Assembly (NCBI GenBank): GCA_946479615.1
Contig: CAMLGR010000006.1
Location: 1-62,519, forward strand
Length of the DNA: 62,519 nucleotides
Reading direction: 5' to 3'
Origin: an uncultured Bacteroidota bacterium
GTDB taxonomy: Bacteria > Bacteroidota > Bacteroidia > Chitinophagales > Chitinophagaceae
This document shows positions 18,822 to 27,016 of the stretch, in pieces (within the stretch, counting starts at the first letter, position 1; the number at the start of each line of letters is the position of its first letter). Made by a program: the position numbers and the translations under genes. Under the pieces are notes generated by a model, which had not been told where the DNA came from, did no database searches, and saw nothing but the letters and a program-made list of their open reading frames with translations.

Positions 18822-19889
18822 ATGAAAAGAACCTCCTTCTGCCTTACTGTTTCTTCCCTGGCGATCACTTTGTTTCTTACAGTCACTTGCCTCACCGGCT
18901 GCAGCAAAACCTCCCCTGCCACTCTTGATGACACACATGAAGTTTTTCTTGTTGGCATGGAACAGTCAGCTCCCGGCGGAAATGGCATCGCCAAAATATG
19001 GACGAATGGTGTGCCGGTTTCATTAACCGATGGCTCTGCTTATGCAGAAGCGTATGGAATCGCTCTTTCAGGTTCCGATGTGTATGCATGTGGTGTGCAG
19101 GTGGTAGGGCCCGGTGCAACGACCGTAGCAAAACTTTGGAAAAACGGGGTTGCAACGACACTGACCGATGGAAGCTACAGTGCTTTTGCCAATTCAATGT
19201 GTATCAGCGGTACAGATATATACGTCTCGATAGCAGGACAGGTCATGCTGGCTGATTCTGTGTTTTCTCAAATATGGAAGAACGGATCGATGATAACGCT
19301 GGAGAATGGCAATAAAGAAGCGGCCGTCTATTCGGTATTCGCAGCGGGAAGCGATGTATACGCAGGAGGCATGGAGCCCGTTGCTCCGGGTGTGGGTGCG
19401 GCGCTTGTCTGGAAGAATGGCGCAGTGACCATGTTGGGCGATGGTGTAAAGAGCTCTGTAATAGATGCCATTTTCGTATCGGGTGCCGATACCTGGGGTT
19501 GTGGTCATGGTGTAAATGCCAGTGGCGAGGGAGAGGCAAGATTATGGAAGAACGGTGTGCAGGTTCCGCTTCCCGATATGGGTTATGGTTCCGGTGCATC
19601 TTCGGTTTTCATAGCGGGTGCAGATGTATATGTAGGTGGCTTTGTAAGAAATGCCGATGGTACCGGTATTGCAACACTCTGGAAAAATGGAGTACCTACT
19701 TACCTGAGCGATGGTTCTCAAGAGGCTACCGGTAAAGCCATATTCGTAAAAAACACCGATGTGTATGCCGTTTTTAATGAAACCAATTCAAGTGGATTCT
19801 CGGAGGTTCATCTCTGGAAGAATGGAACAGTAACCACTATAACAGACGGCACAAAAGATGCATGGGCCAATGCGATATATGTAAAATAA
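18822..19889 (+). CDS. Lipoprotein with seven WKNG repeats, predicted beta-propeller
   Basis: A 355-residue protein. The signal peptide ends at the lipobox LTGC (residue 26-27). The rest is seven repeats of roughly 45 residues, each with a core like LWKNGVxxxLTDGS followed by a segment such as AIFVSGADVYVGG. The repeat tryptophan motifs are IWTNG, LWKNG, IWKNG, VWKNG, LWKNG, LWKNG and LWKNG. The N-terminus supplies an extra strand (EVFLVGMEQ), and the C-terminus ends in a half repeat (AWANAIYVK), as expected for velcro closure of a seven-bladed propeller. It should sit in the outer membrane or periplasm as a binding scaffold. No catalytic residues stand out. It is monocistronic, with large gaps on both sides. 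Confidence 0.85.
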   Translation: MKRTSFCLTVSSLAITLFLTVTCLTGCSKTSPATLDDTHEVFLVGMEQSAPGGNGIAKIWTNGVPVSLTDGSAYAEAYGIALSGSDVYACGVQVVGPGATTVAKLWKNGVATTLTDGSYSAFANSMCISGTDIYVSIAGQVMLADSVFSQIWKNGSMITLENGNKEAAVYSVFAAGSDVYAGGMEPVAPGVGAALVWKNGAVTMLGDGVKSSVIDAIFVSGADTWGCGHGVNASGEGEARLWKNGVQVPLPDMGYGSGASSVFIAGADVYVGGFVRNADGTGIATLWKNGVPTYLSDGSQEATGKAIFVKNTDVYAVFNETNSSGFSEVHLWKNGTVTTITDGTKDAWANAIYVK

Positions 19890-20091
19890 TATATTGACAC
19901 TGTTGTTCGGTCATTGAATATACATATTCAGAATGCAGGTAATGTAACCTGGATTTATCAACTATGCGTTACATATAAAACTGATTCATCCTGGTTCCAT
20001 ATCATCGCTTTCAACAGTCAAGACACTTACCAGCAAAACAAATCCACTCTATATCCCTCCTTCTAATTCTATCTGTATTCTATCTCATTTC

Positions 20092-20160
20092 CCCCGCCTA
20101 CCCGATGAACCAATACAATATAGCGACAGTCAAAAGGGAAATACAACAATAATACGCGGC
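20092..20160 (+). repeat. Dispersed 68-bp repeat, copy 1
   Basis: It shares about 60 of 68 positions with 59434-59501 in the same orientation, including CCCCGCCTACCCGATGAA and ACAACAATAATACGCGG. All differences are G or C in the other copy replaced by A or C here, mainly to A, so this copy looks AT-drifted. Function unknown. Confidence 0.85.
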
Positions 20161-20430
20161 ACTTGAAAATGCTATTCGTGAAATGTCTTTTTTCATTCAT
20201 GAGCGATGATTGATGAAAGAAACGCACAGGAAAATGACCTGGATACAGAACACTAGAGCGAATGCGGCGAGCAAGGTCTGAAATGACGAAAGCGCGTACT
20301 TGCTGAGAAGCATTATCAATATCAGAAATTGAAGCCGCTACAAACAACAACCCTGTAGCAATCGCATTTTCTCTATCCGTTCTGGACAACAGATCAGCTA
20401 TTCCATCATACTCAACCTCACCAGGCAATG

Positions 20431-20466
20431 AAAAGCCCCTCCATGCAAATTACATATCGGGGCTTT
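20431..20466 (-). terminator. Intrinsic terminator at the end of the long minus-strand cluster
   Basis: Read on the minus strand, AAAGCCCC pairs with GGGGCTTT across a 19-base loop, and the second arm ends in four T residues. It lies about 67 bp after the stop codon of the last gene of the catabolic cluster (20534-22270), so it probably ends that transcript. Confidence 0.7.
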
Positions 20467-20533
20467 CTGCTAACTCTCGACCACATAAAAAAGGGCCACT
20501 AATACAAACCCTATCGACTGCCAAAGAAATTAT

Positions 20534-22270
20534 TTACATAGGTGGCTTCAGACCCGGATCGGTTTTGCTGCTGGTATGATAGATCTTTGCCAGTTCTATA
20601 AATCCTTCCTTACATTTTTCGTTGGGACTGCCCCCATTCGCTTTTAGCTCAGCATCAAGCATCGTCCTGATATAAAGAAGACGCCACCTCCATGATTGCC
20701 GTGCCGTTTCGGACAGTTGATCGTTAACCCGCTTAACAGCAGCATAAGCTTCTTCCGCACCGGGATCTTCCTGCGGTTTTGCATTTTTTGACGGGAACCA
20801 ATCCAGGGTCAATTTAACACCCTCGAGCTCTCCGGGCCACCAGCGATAATGATGATTCTGTTCAAGCGTTCCGATCACATTAAGTATGTCTCCGACAGCC
20901 TGGGGAGAATATTCATAGCTGATATATTCTTTCAGCACATCCTGTGTAGTCGCATTTGAATTCCAATACATTTGTGCATAACATACCTTACTGATATCTT
21001 CATAGATTCCTTCAGAGTAAGGAAACCCGCCGGATAATTTTCCCTTAACTTTTTCCCATTGTGCATGCAAATGCTGAGGCAAAGGAGTGGCGCCAAAACC
21101 TCCCCAGGGAAATGTAGTATGCATACTGATCTCAGGAAAACCAACAGTGGGCAATTTGTCGGACATAGGTTCAAGCTTTCCATTGGCAAAGTCCTCGCCT
21201 TCTGCCAGGATAAGATCAACCCAGCTACGATCTTTTCCAAGAAGCTGGCTGACAGAGCGCCATTCACCGTCGTCAAAATACCAGGTTGATAAAATAATTT
21301 TAGCGCCCGGAATTTTTTCTTTCGCCAGTTTGGAAACAGCTTTGGCACATTTAATAAAACCATTTGATCCCCAGGGTTGGCAATCAGCACTTCCGCAACC
21401 TCCCTGATCGTAAGGCCAGATGCAGAGATAATCCGGGTTGACATCACGGCTCCGGTCAAAGTGATCCCCTAATATCTTCAACGTATATTCCATTCCTCCC
21501 TTTTTGTTGGGACAAATAACTTCGGGATAATTCCCTCCACGGGAACCTCCCGGGATGGCTCTTAATTCAACAGGACTATTCGCATACCCTTCATTTCCGA
21601 TAACAATAAATCCAACACTCATGGCAACTTTCTTTCCGGCTTTCATAAACCGTTTCAACCGGTCATGAAGCGCAATAGCATCCGGGTCTTCTGGTCCATT
21701 GAAATGATGCATGTCATAGCACACCAATAATCCATTGACACCCCAAAGAGCGAGATCCTCGATATAACGCTCTATTTCTTCAACCGGGGCCGTTTGATAA
21801 TAATTATAGAAGTGAGTGGCGAAGTAAATTCCGCGGACAGGTTTTTCAGGAACAGATACACCCCGCCATTTTCCCGGGGTGAACCCATCTTTTCCGTAGC
21901 CGGAGACATGCAAAAGTTTACCAATACCATATAGAACGCCACGCTGATCATTTCCTATGATCCTGATGGATCCATTCTTTCCCTGTTCAATGCGGAATCC
22001 TTCCTGGCCTATTCCGGGTTCTATTAAAAGTTCAATGGACAATTCTCCTTCTCCCTTAGTAATGATTTTTGCTCCGCAACGCTCTTCAACGCGACGGGTA
22101 AAAACAGCTACTATATTTTGTAAACTGTCTTTCTGATCTTCAGGCAGCACAATACGAATGGACTTTACCGTTTCCGGAGGGTCCGATGCACGGCCCTCTT
22201 CACAGTTAATAACGCAGAATGATATGCACAACAACCAAATGGCTCTCCTGATAGAAATAAATGGTATCAT
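20534..22270 (-). CDS. Uncharacterised secreted TIM-barrel glycoside-hydrolase-like protein, paralogue A
   Basis: A 578-residue exported protein; the N-terminal hydrophobic segment (IWLLCISFCVINC) may be a lipoprotein signal, although Asn before the Cys is unusual. Residues about 30-130 resemble the non-catalytic alpha/beta domain that precedes GH20, GH67 and GH84 barrels (SIRIIGNDQRGVLYGIGKLL). A barrel-like region follows: PVRGIYFATHFYNYY, RYIEDLALWGVNGLLVCYD, IWPYDQGGCGSADCQPWGS and FPYSEGIYEDISKVCY. The C-terminus (HHYRWWPGELEGVKLTLDWF, LDAELKANGGSPNEKC) is strongly conserved in the next gene. Candidate catalytic acids are the Asp of WPYDQGG and the Glu residues of YSEGIYED. It is the last gene of the cluster, 24 bp after its paralogue. 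I do not recognise a characterised family. Confidence 0.82.
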   Translation of the reverse strand: MIPFISIRRAIWLLCISFCVINCEEGRASDPPETVKSIRIVLPEDQKDSLQNIVAVFTRRVEERCGAKIITKGEGELSIELLIEPGIGQEGFRIEQGKNGSIRIIGNDQRGVLYGIGKLLHVSGYGKDGFTPGKWRGVSVPEKPVRGIYFATHFYNYYQTAPVEEIERYIEDLALWGVNGLLVCYDMHHFNGPEDPDAIALHDRLKRFMKAGKKVAMSVGFIVIGNEGYANSPVELRAIPGGSRGGNYPEVICPNKKGGMEYTLKILGDHFDRSRDVNPDYLCIWPYDQGGCGSADCQPWGSNGFIKCAKAVSKLAKEKIPGAKIILSTWYFDDGEWRSVSQLLGKDRSWVDLILAEGEDFANGKLEPMSDKLPTVGFPEISMHTTFPWGGFGATPLPQHLHAQWEKVKGKLSGGFPYSEGIYEDISKVCYAQMYWNSNATTQDVLKEYISYEYSPQAVGDILNVIGTLEQNHHYRWWPGELEGVKLTLDWFPSKNAKPQEDPGAEEAYAAVKRVNDQLSETARQSWRWRLLYIRTMLDAELKANGGSPNEKCKEGFIELAKIYHTSSKTDPGLKPPM

Positions 22271-22294
22271 AAATAATAACGTGTTTATTTGTTA

Positions 22295-24025
22295 TCAATC
22301 ACCGGTCACCGGGATAGGTGGTCGTACTCCCGGGTTCGTTCTTACATTTACATGATATATTTTCATCAATTCCTTAAACCCTTCCATACATTTCTCATTG
22401 GGACTTCCCCCGTTTGCTTTAAGTTCTGCATCCAGCATGGCACGGATATACAAGATCCGCCAGCGCCATGACAGGCGCGCACGTTCCGGCAATTTAGTGT
22501 CTGCATATTTCACCAGGACGTATGCATCCTCAGCACCAGGATCTATCTGCGGTTGGGCATTTTTGGAAGGGAACCAGTCCAATGAAAGTGGAACACCATC
22601 CAATTCTCCCGGCCACCACCTGTAATGATGGTTTTGTTCAACAATGGTAATCACTTTTGCTACCTCATTCACAACAAGAGGTGAATATTCATAAGAAATA
22701 TATTCCCTCATTATTTCCTCAACGGGAAGTTGGGAGTTCCAGCATAACTGAACATGAGTAATTTTGTTCAGGTCTTCATAGATACCTTCCGAATAAGGAA
22801 ATCCTCCCGCCAGCCTGCTATTCAATTTTATCCATTGCGCTTCCAGGTGCCTTACCAGCGGTGTCGCACCAAAACCACCCCATGGGAAAGTACCCTGCAT
22901 ACTGATCTCAGGAAATCCGACAGCAGGCAGGTTGACAGCAAGCGGAGCAAACCGGCGGTTTTCAAATTCAGGACTTTCCACCATGACCATATCCACCCAG
23001 CTTCGATCTACTATAAGATGTTCGTTCAGACCATTCCATTCAGTACTGTCAAAATACCAGGTTGAAACAATGATCTTCGTTCCAGGCAGTTTCGCTCTTA
23101 CGATCTTCGATATTTCTTTGCAACATTTAATAAAGCCGTTGGATCCCCAGGGTTTGCAATCGGCGCTGGCACAACCGCCGGCATCATAAGGCCAATACCC
23201 GATATATTCCGGTTGAAATTCTTTTAACCAGTCGAATAAATGGCTGAACTCATTTCGTATATATTCAAGCCCGCCTGGCTTATTGGGACAAATATTCGTT
23301 TCACTCACCCCACCTCTTCCTCCACCAGGATCGGCTCTTATATCTTTGGGACTATCAATATAGCCCGCATTGCCTTCGATCAACATACCGATACCCATAC
23401 CTATCGATCTTGCCGTTCGCATATATTCCTTGAATCGTTGCCGCGTTGAATCCTTATCCGAAATAAGAAAAGGATCTAAAAACAACAGACAATTCACTCC
23501 CCACAAACCGATATCTTCTATATATCGCTTCACTTCGGGGAGAGAAGCAGCCTCGTAATAATTTTCAAAATGTGGCGCAAAGTACATGCCGCGCACCGGC
23601 TTTTCCGGGATAGAAACACCCCGCCACTTACCGGGGATGAACCCTTTTTCTGTATAGAGTGAAGTGCGAAGGAATTTACCAACTCCAAAAAGAACACCCC
23701 GTTGATCATTGCCTGCAATCCGGATTGTTCCCATTTTATCCGTGATGCGAAATCCTTCAAGGCCGATACCCTTTTCTATCGTTAACTCAATTCTTGTCCT
23801 GCCATTTCCATTGATCGTCACTTTCGCCGGGCTTCTTTCCTCGATTCTTGTTTTGAGCAACTGAGCGATATTTTTTATTACGGGATCAGCAGTCTTTGGC
23901 AATACGATAGAAATGGCCTGACCGGGTACTACATCGATGGCAGATTGACTGATACAAAATTTCGGGACCAAAGAACAGGAAATAAAAAAGATAATAAAAA
24001 AAGGAAGCTTATATGTATGGGGCAT
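22295..24025 (-). CDS. Uncharacterised secreted TIM-barrel glycoside-hydrolase-like protein, paralogue B
   Basis: I placed the start at the ATG ending at 24025, giving 576 residues. It creates a proper signal peptide (MPHTYKLPFFIIFFISC to FCISQ) and removes an implausible 55-bp overlap with the thiolase gene that the longest frame would imply. Layout matches paralogue A: a GH20/GH67-type N-terminal domain (TIRIAGNDQRGVLFGVGKFL), then RGMYFAPHFENYYEAASL, YIGYWPYDAGGCASADCKPW and FPYSEGIYEDLNKITH. The Cys cluster GGCxSADCxPWGSNGFIKC is shared and may bind metal or form disulphides. The two proteins look about half identical, so this is an old tandem duplication. It lies just downstream of the thiolase gene in the long minus-strand cluster. 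Function is inferred from fold only. Confidence 0.82.
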   Translation of the reverse strand: MPHTYKLPFFIIFFISCSLVPKFCISQSAIDVVPGQAISIVLPKTADPVIKNIAQLLKTRIEERSPAKVTINGNGRTRIELTIEKGIGLEGFRITDKMGTIRIAGNDQRGVLFGVGKFLRTSLYTEKGFIPGKWRGVSIPEKPVRGMYFAPHFENYYEAASLPEVKRYIEDIGLWGVNCLLFLDPFLISDKDSTRQRFKEYMRTARSIGMGIGMLIEGNAGYIDSPKDIRADPGGGRGGVSETNICPNKPGGLEYIRNEFSHLFDWLKEFQPEYIGYWPYDAGGCASADCKPWGSNGFIKCCKEISKIVRAKLPGTKIIVSTWYFDSTEWNGLNEHLIVDRSWVDMVMVESPEFENRRFAPLAVNLPAVGFPEISMQGTFPWGGFGATPLVRHLEAQWIKLNSRLAGGFPYSEGIYEDLNKITHVQLCWNSQLPVEEIMREYISYEYSPLVVNEVAKVITIVEQNHHYRWWPGELDGVPLSLDWFPSKNAQPQIDPGAEDAYVLVKYADTKLPERARLSWRWRILYIRAMLDAELKANGGSPNEKCMEGFKELMKIYHVNVRTNPGVRPPIPVTGD

Positions 24026-24069
24026 ACATTTCCGATTGGTTGTTCCTGGGATGTTTATTACGGGTAAGT

Positions 24070-25254
24070 TCACGATTGCAGATTTTGAAGGATTAAAGCA
24101 GAAGCGCCACCACCTCCATTGCATATTCCGGCGCCACCATATTTCGTCTGCTTATTTAAAAGCACATGCAGCAGCGTAACAATGATTCTTGCACCACTTG
24201 CACCAAGTGGATGCCCAATGGAAACAGCGCCGCCATGAACATTTACATGCGCAGGATCGATCTTCAGCCTGCGCGTGTTTTCCATCGTCACGACAGAGAA
24301 TGCTTCATTGATCTCCCAATAATCCACATCCTCAACTTTCAATCCTGCTTTAGCAACAGCCTTTGGAATCGCCAATGCGGGGGCAGTAGTAAACCATTCA
24401 GGAGATTGTTCTGCATCGGCCCAGGATAAAATCCTGGCAAGCGGTTTTATTCCCAAAGAAATTGCCTTCTCTTTACTCATTAACACCAACGCTGCAGCTC
24501 CATCGCTCATGGTGGAGGCATTGGCAGCTGTTATTGTTCCATTTTTTTCGAACACGGGATTTAACAGCGGAATCTTTTCATATTTTACATTGAATGGTTC
24601 TTCATCTCTTGAAAATTTCGCAGAACTGCCTCCCCGTTGCTGAACATCAACCGGGATTACTTCCTCCACAAATCTTCCATCCGACCATGCAGCTTGCGCA
24701 CGTTGATAACTTTCTATGGCAAAAGCATCCTGTTCAACACGGCTGATACCACATTCTTTTGCGCAAAGTTCACCGGCCAAACCAGCTACTTTTCCATCAT
24801 AAACATCTGTCAGGGCATCCTTCATCAAACCATCGACGAGTTTCACATCTCCATATTTACTGCCCCATCTTGCCGACGTATTATAATAAGGTACATTACT
24901 CATACTTTCCATACCACCTGCTATAACAATATCAGCATCATTCAATAATATACTTTGCGCCGCAAGGGATATTGCCTTCATGCCGCTTGCACAAACTTTA
25001 TTGATGGTGCTGCAGTTGACTGTATCAGGCAACCCTGCAAATTTTGCTGCCTGGCGGGCAGGTGCCTGCCCTAAATTACCCTGGAGTACACAACCCATCA
25101 ATACATCATCCACCCATTCGGGTTTTATCCCGGATTTTTGGATGGCACCCTGGATAGCAATAGCACCTAACTGCGTAGCGGAAATACTTTTCAACGAACC
25201 TCCAAAACTTCCGATAGGTGTGCGAACTGCGGATACGATATAAACTTCTCGCAT
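24070..25254 (-). CDS. Acetyl-CoA acetyltransferase (thiolase)
   Basis: A 394-residue cytoplasmic enzyme that cleaves acetoacetyl-CoA to two acetyl-CoA, or runs in reverse. The acylated nucleophile is Cys88 in NKVCASGMKA. The catalytic His is in GGAVSIGHPLGASGAR and the second Cys in GAGICNGGGGASA. Length and motifs are those of degradative or biosynthetic thiolase. It lies downstream of the two CoA-transferase subunit genes on the same strand after a 356-bp gap, and with 3-hydroxybutyrate dehydrogenase nearby it completes a route from 3-hydroxybutyrate to acetyl-CoA. Thiolase alone could also serve beta-oxidation; context favours ketone-body use. Confidence 0.94.
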   Translation of the reverse strand: MREVYIVSAVRTPIGSFGGSLKSISATQLGAIAIQGAIQKSGIKPEWVDDVLMGCVLQGNLGQAPARQAAKFAGLPDTVNCSTINKVCASGMKAISLAAQSILLNDADIVIAGGMESMSNVPYYNTSARWGSKYGDVKLVDGLMKDALTDVYDGKVAGLAGELCAKECGISRVEQDAFAIESYQRAQAAWSDGRFVEEVIPVDVQQRGGSSAKFSRDEEPFNVKYEKIPLLNPVFEKNGTITAANASTMSDGAAALVLMSKEKAISLGIKPLARILSWADAEQSPEWFTTAPALAIPKAVAKAGLKVEDVDYWEINEAFSVVTMENTRRLKIDPAHVNVHGGAVSIGHPLGASGARIIVTLLHVLLNKQTKYGGAGICNGGGGASALILQNLQS

Positions 25255-25610
25255 ATTAAATTGTTAATTAAGGATCCAACAGGGAAATTTCATTTTCAGG
25301 CTATAAAAAGAAAGGAAAAACCAACATCCTTAGAAAGCTATGATTAACTGCAACAGGGCCCTGATTTCAAAATTATTGTTGGAATAAAATAAAAGAAACG
25401 AGTACATATACAATTAATGACACCCTGTTTGCATACTCTTTTTTACTCTTTTGAATTATAATAGAATTGATAGCATCCATCATCCCGGAATCGTCGCCGG
25501 ATCGTTGCTTCAGCAAAGAATTGCCTGGTAGTTTAACGGGTACCAGCGGCACATACCCAGCCAGCCTTCATTCATTACTTTTCCTATACGGTAAAATTGT
25601 GCAACAGTCA
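25255..25610. other. 356-bp gap with no recognised gene
   Basis: The gap between the CoA-transferase B stop and the thiolase start carries AT-rich sequence and no credible frame. I saw no clear hairpin or promoter. It may hold a decayed gene or an internal promoter for thiolase and the two barrel genes. Confidence 0.4.
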
Positions 25611-26267
25611 TTACAAACTCATTTCCGGCACATGACCGGGAATCTCCAGTTTCCCGGCTGTCTTACTTTTTATTTCATCTATGCTTACACCCGGCGCACG
25701 TTCGACTAACAGGAACCCTTTTTCCGTAATATTCAATACGGCTAATTCCGTCACAACCTTTTTCACACAATTCTTGCCGGTCAACGGCAGTGAACACCTT
25801 GATAATAGTTTACTCTCTCCCTGCCGGTTGGTATGCATCATAGCAATAATAATATTTTTGGCACTTGCCACAAGATCCATGGCACCTCCCATTCCCTTCA
25901 CCATTTTACCGGGTATTTTCCAGTTGGCGATATCTCCATTCTCGCTTACTTCCATAGCGCCAAGGACAGTGAGATCAATTTTACCTGCGCGGATCATTCC
26001 AAAACTTTCGGTGCTGTCAAAAATCGCCGCACCCTTTATTAATGTTATAGTTTCCTTGCCGGCATTGACAAGGTCTGCGTCCATTTCACTTTCTATGGGA
26101 TAAGGTCCCATGCCCAATATGCCATTTTCACTCTGCAAAACTACCGTCATCTCCCCGGGCACATAATTAGCGGCAAGCGTTGGAATGCCAATGCCGAGAT
26201 TCACGTACATCCCATCTTTGAATTCCTGGGCGATCCGTTTCGCAATTCCAAATTTGTCGAGAGCCAT
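25611..26267 (-). CDS. scoB: 3-oxoacid CoA-transferase subunit B
   Basis: A 218-residue beta subunit of a succinyl-CoA:3-oxoacid CoA-transferase. The catalytic Glu47 lies in [14 protein letters not shown], the family's active-site motif. [18 protein letters not shown] at the N-terminus and [20 protein letters not shown] are also typical. With subunit A it moves CoA from succinyl-CoA to acetoacetate, forming acetoacetyl-CoA for thiolase. It begins 27 bp after the subunit A stop, the normal A-then-B order. Acceptor preference (acetoacetate or another 3-oxoacid) cannot be settled from sequence, but nearby genes favour acetoacetate. Confidence 0.93.
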   Translation of the reverse strand: MALDKFGIAKRIAQEFKDGMYVNLGIGIPTLAANYVPGEMTVVLQSENGILGMGPYPIESEMDADLVNAGKETITLIKGAAIFDSTESFGMIRAGKIDLTVLGAMEVSENGDIANWKIPGKMVKGMGGAMDLVASAKNIIIAMMHTNRQGESKLLSRCSLPLTGKNCVKKVVTELAVLNITEKGFLLVERAPGVSIDEIKSKTAGKLEIPGHVPEMSL

Positions 26268-26294
26268 CTGGTTAATTTTAGCGTCTTATGAAGA

Positions 26295-26987
26295 TTATTT
26301 TTGCCATGTTTTTCGTTCGATCCTTTTCTCATAGTTGCTTCCTTTATAAACACGATGAACATATACACCAGCAACATCTACCGCTTCCGGATCAATCTCA
26401 CCCGGTTCTACCAAATGTTCGACCTCTGCAATGGTAATTGTCGCTGCTTTGGCCATGGATGTAGAAAAATGACGGGTTGCTTTCCGGAAAACAAGATTAC
26501 CCATGCTATCGGCTTTCCATGCCTTGATCAGACTGAATTTTGCATGCAAAGCATATTCCATCAAATACATTTTATTGTTAAACGATCTTATCTCTTTACC
26601 CTCTTCGACTTCCGTACCATAACCTGCCGGTGTAAAAAATGCAGGAATTCCGACACCCGCCATTTCTATACGTGTGGCCAGTGTGCCCTGTGGTATCAGG
26701 TCAACTTCCAGTTCCCCACTCATAAGTTGTCTTTCAAACTCCGCGTTTTCGCCAACATAACTGCTCAGCATTTTTTTTATTTGCCGGGTTTTCAAAAGCA
26801 GCCCAAGGCCAAAATCATCTACCCCGGCATTGTTGGAAATACAGGTAAGATCTTTAACCCCCATTTTAACCAGGGTGGCAATGGAATTTTCGGGAATGCC
26901 ATTCAAACCAAACCCTCCAAGCATAATGGTATCACCATCAGCTATATCATGCAAAGCTGCTTCGGCGCTTTGAAAAATTTTATTCAT
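26295..26987 (-). CDS. scoA: 3-oxoacid CoA-transferase subunit A
   Basis: A 230-residue alpha subunit. Characteristic segments are IMLGGFGLNGIPENSI (CoA-binding glycine-rich loop near residue 25), SNNAGVDDFGLGLLL, and LIPQGTLATRIEMAGVGIPAF followed by AGYGTEVEEGKE. These match SCOT-type alpha subunits. It precedes subunit B and follows the third GH39-like gene by 29 bp, so it sits in the same minus-strand transcript as both glycosidase and ketone-body genes. No signal peptide; cytoplasmic. Confidence 0.93.
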   Translation of the reverse strand: MNKIFQSAEAALHDIADGDTIMLGGFGLNGIPENSIATLVKMGVKDLTCISNNAGVDDFGLGLLLKTRQIKKMLSSYVGENAEFERQLMSGELEVDLIPQGTLATRIEMAGVGIPAFFTPAGYGTEVEEGKEIRSFNNKMYLMEYALHAKFSLIKAWKADSMGNLVFRKATRHFSTSMAKAATITIAEVEHLVEPGEIDPEAVDVAGVYVHRVYKGSNYEKRIERKTWQK

Positions 26988-27016
26988 AACAGTTGGGAGA
27001 AATTGACTAACTAATT

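Larger units (their letters stand above)
19890..20533. other. 644-bp gap containing a dispersed repeat and a terminator
   Basis: The gap holds the 20092-20160 copy of a 68-bp dispersed repeat and a terminator hairpin at 20431-20466, both listed separately. A 119-codon minus-strand frame (20069-20428) spans the repeat, but it has only a TTG start and no recognisable domain, so I do not call it a gene. The rest appears non-coding. Confidence 0.55.

Noticed and set aside
20069..20428. 119-codon minus-strand open frame
   Set aside because: It has only a TTG start, no recognisable domain, and its 3' third is the dispersed repeat, which reads open in several frames.
24026..24124. Longest start for the upstream barrel protein
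   Set aside because: It would overlap the thiolase gene by 55 bp and place a good signal peptide 33 residues inside the protein; the ATG ending at 24025 is better.
26301..27014. 237-codon plus-strand open frame
   Set aside because: It is antisense to the CoA-transferase A gene, whose motifs are clear; the antisense product has no protein-like character.
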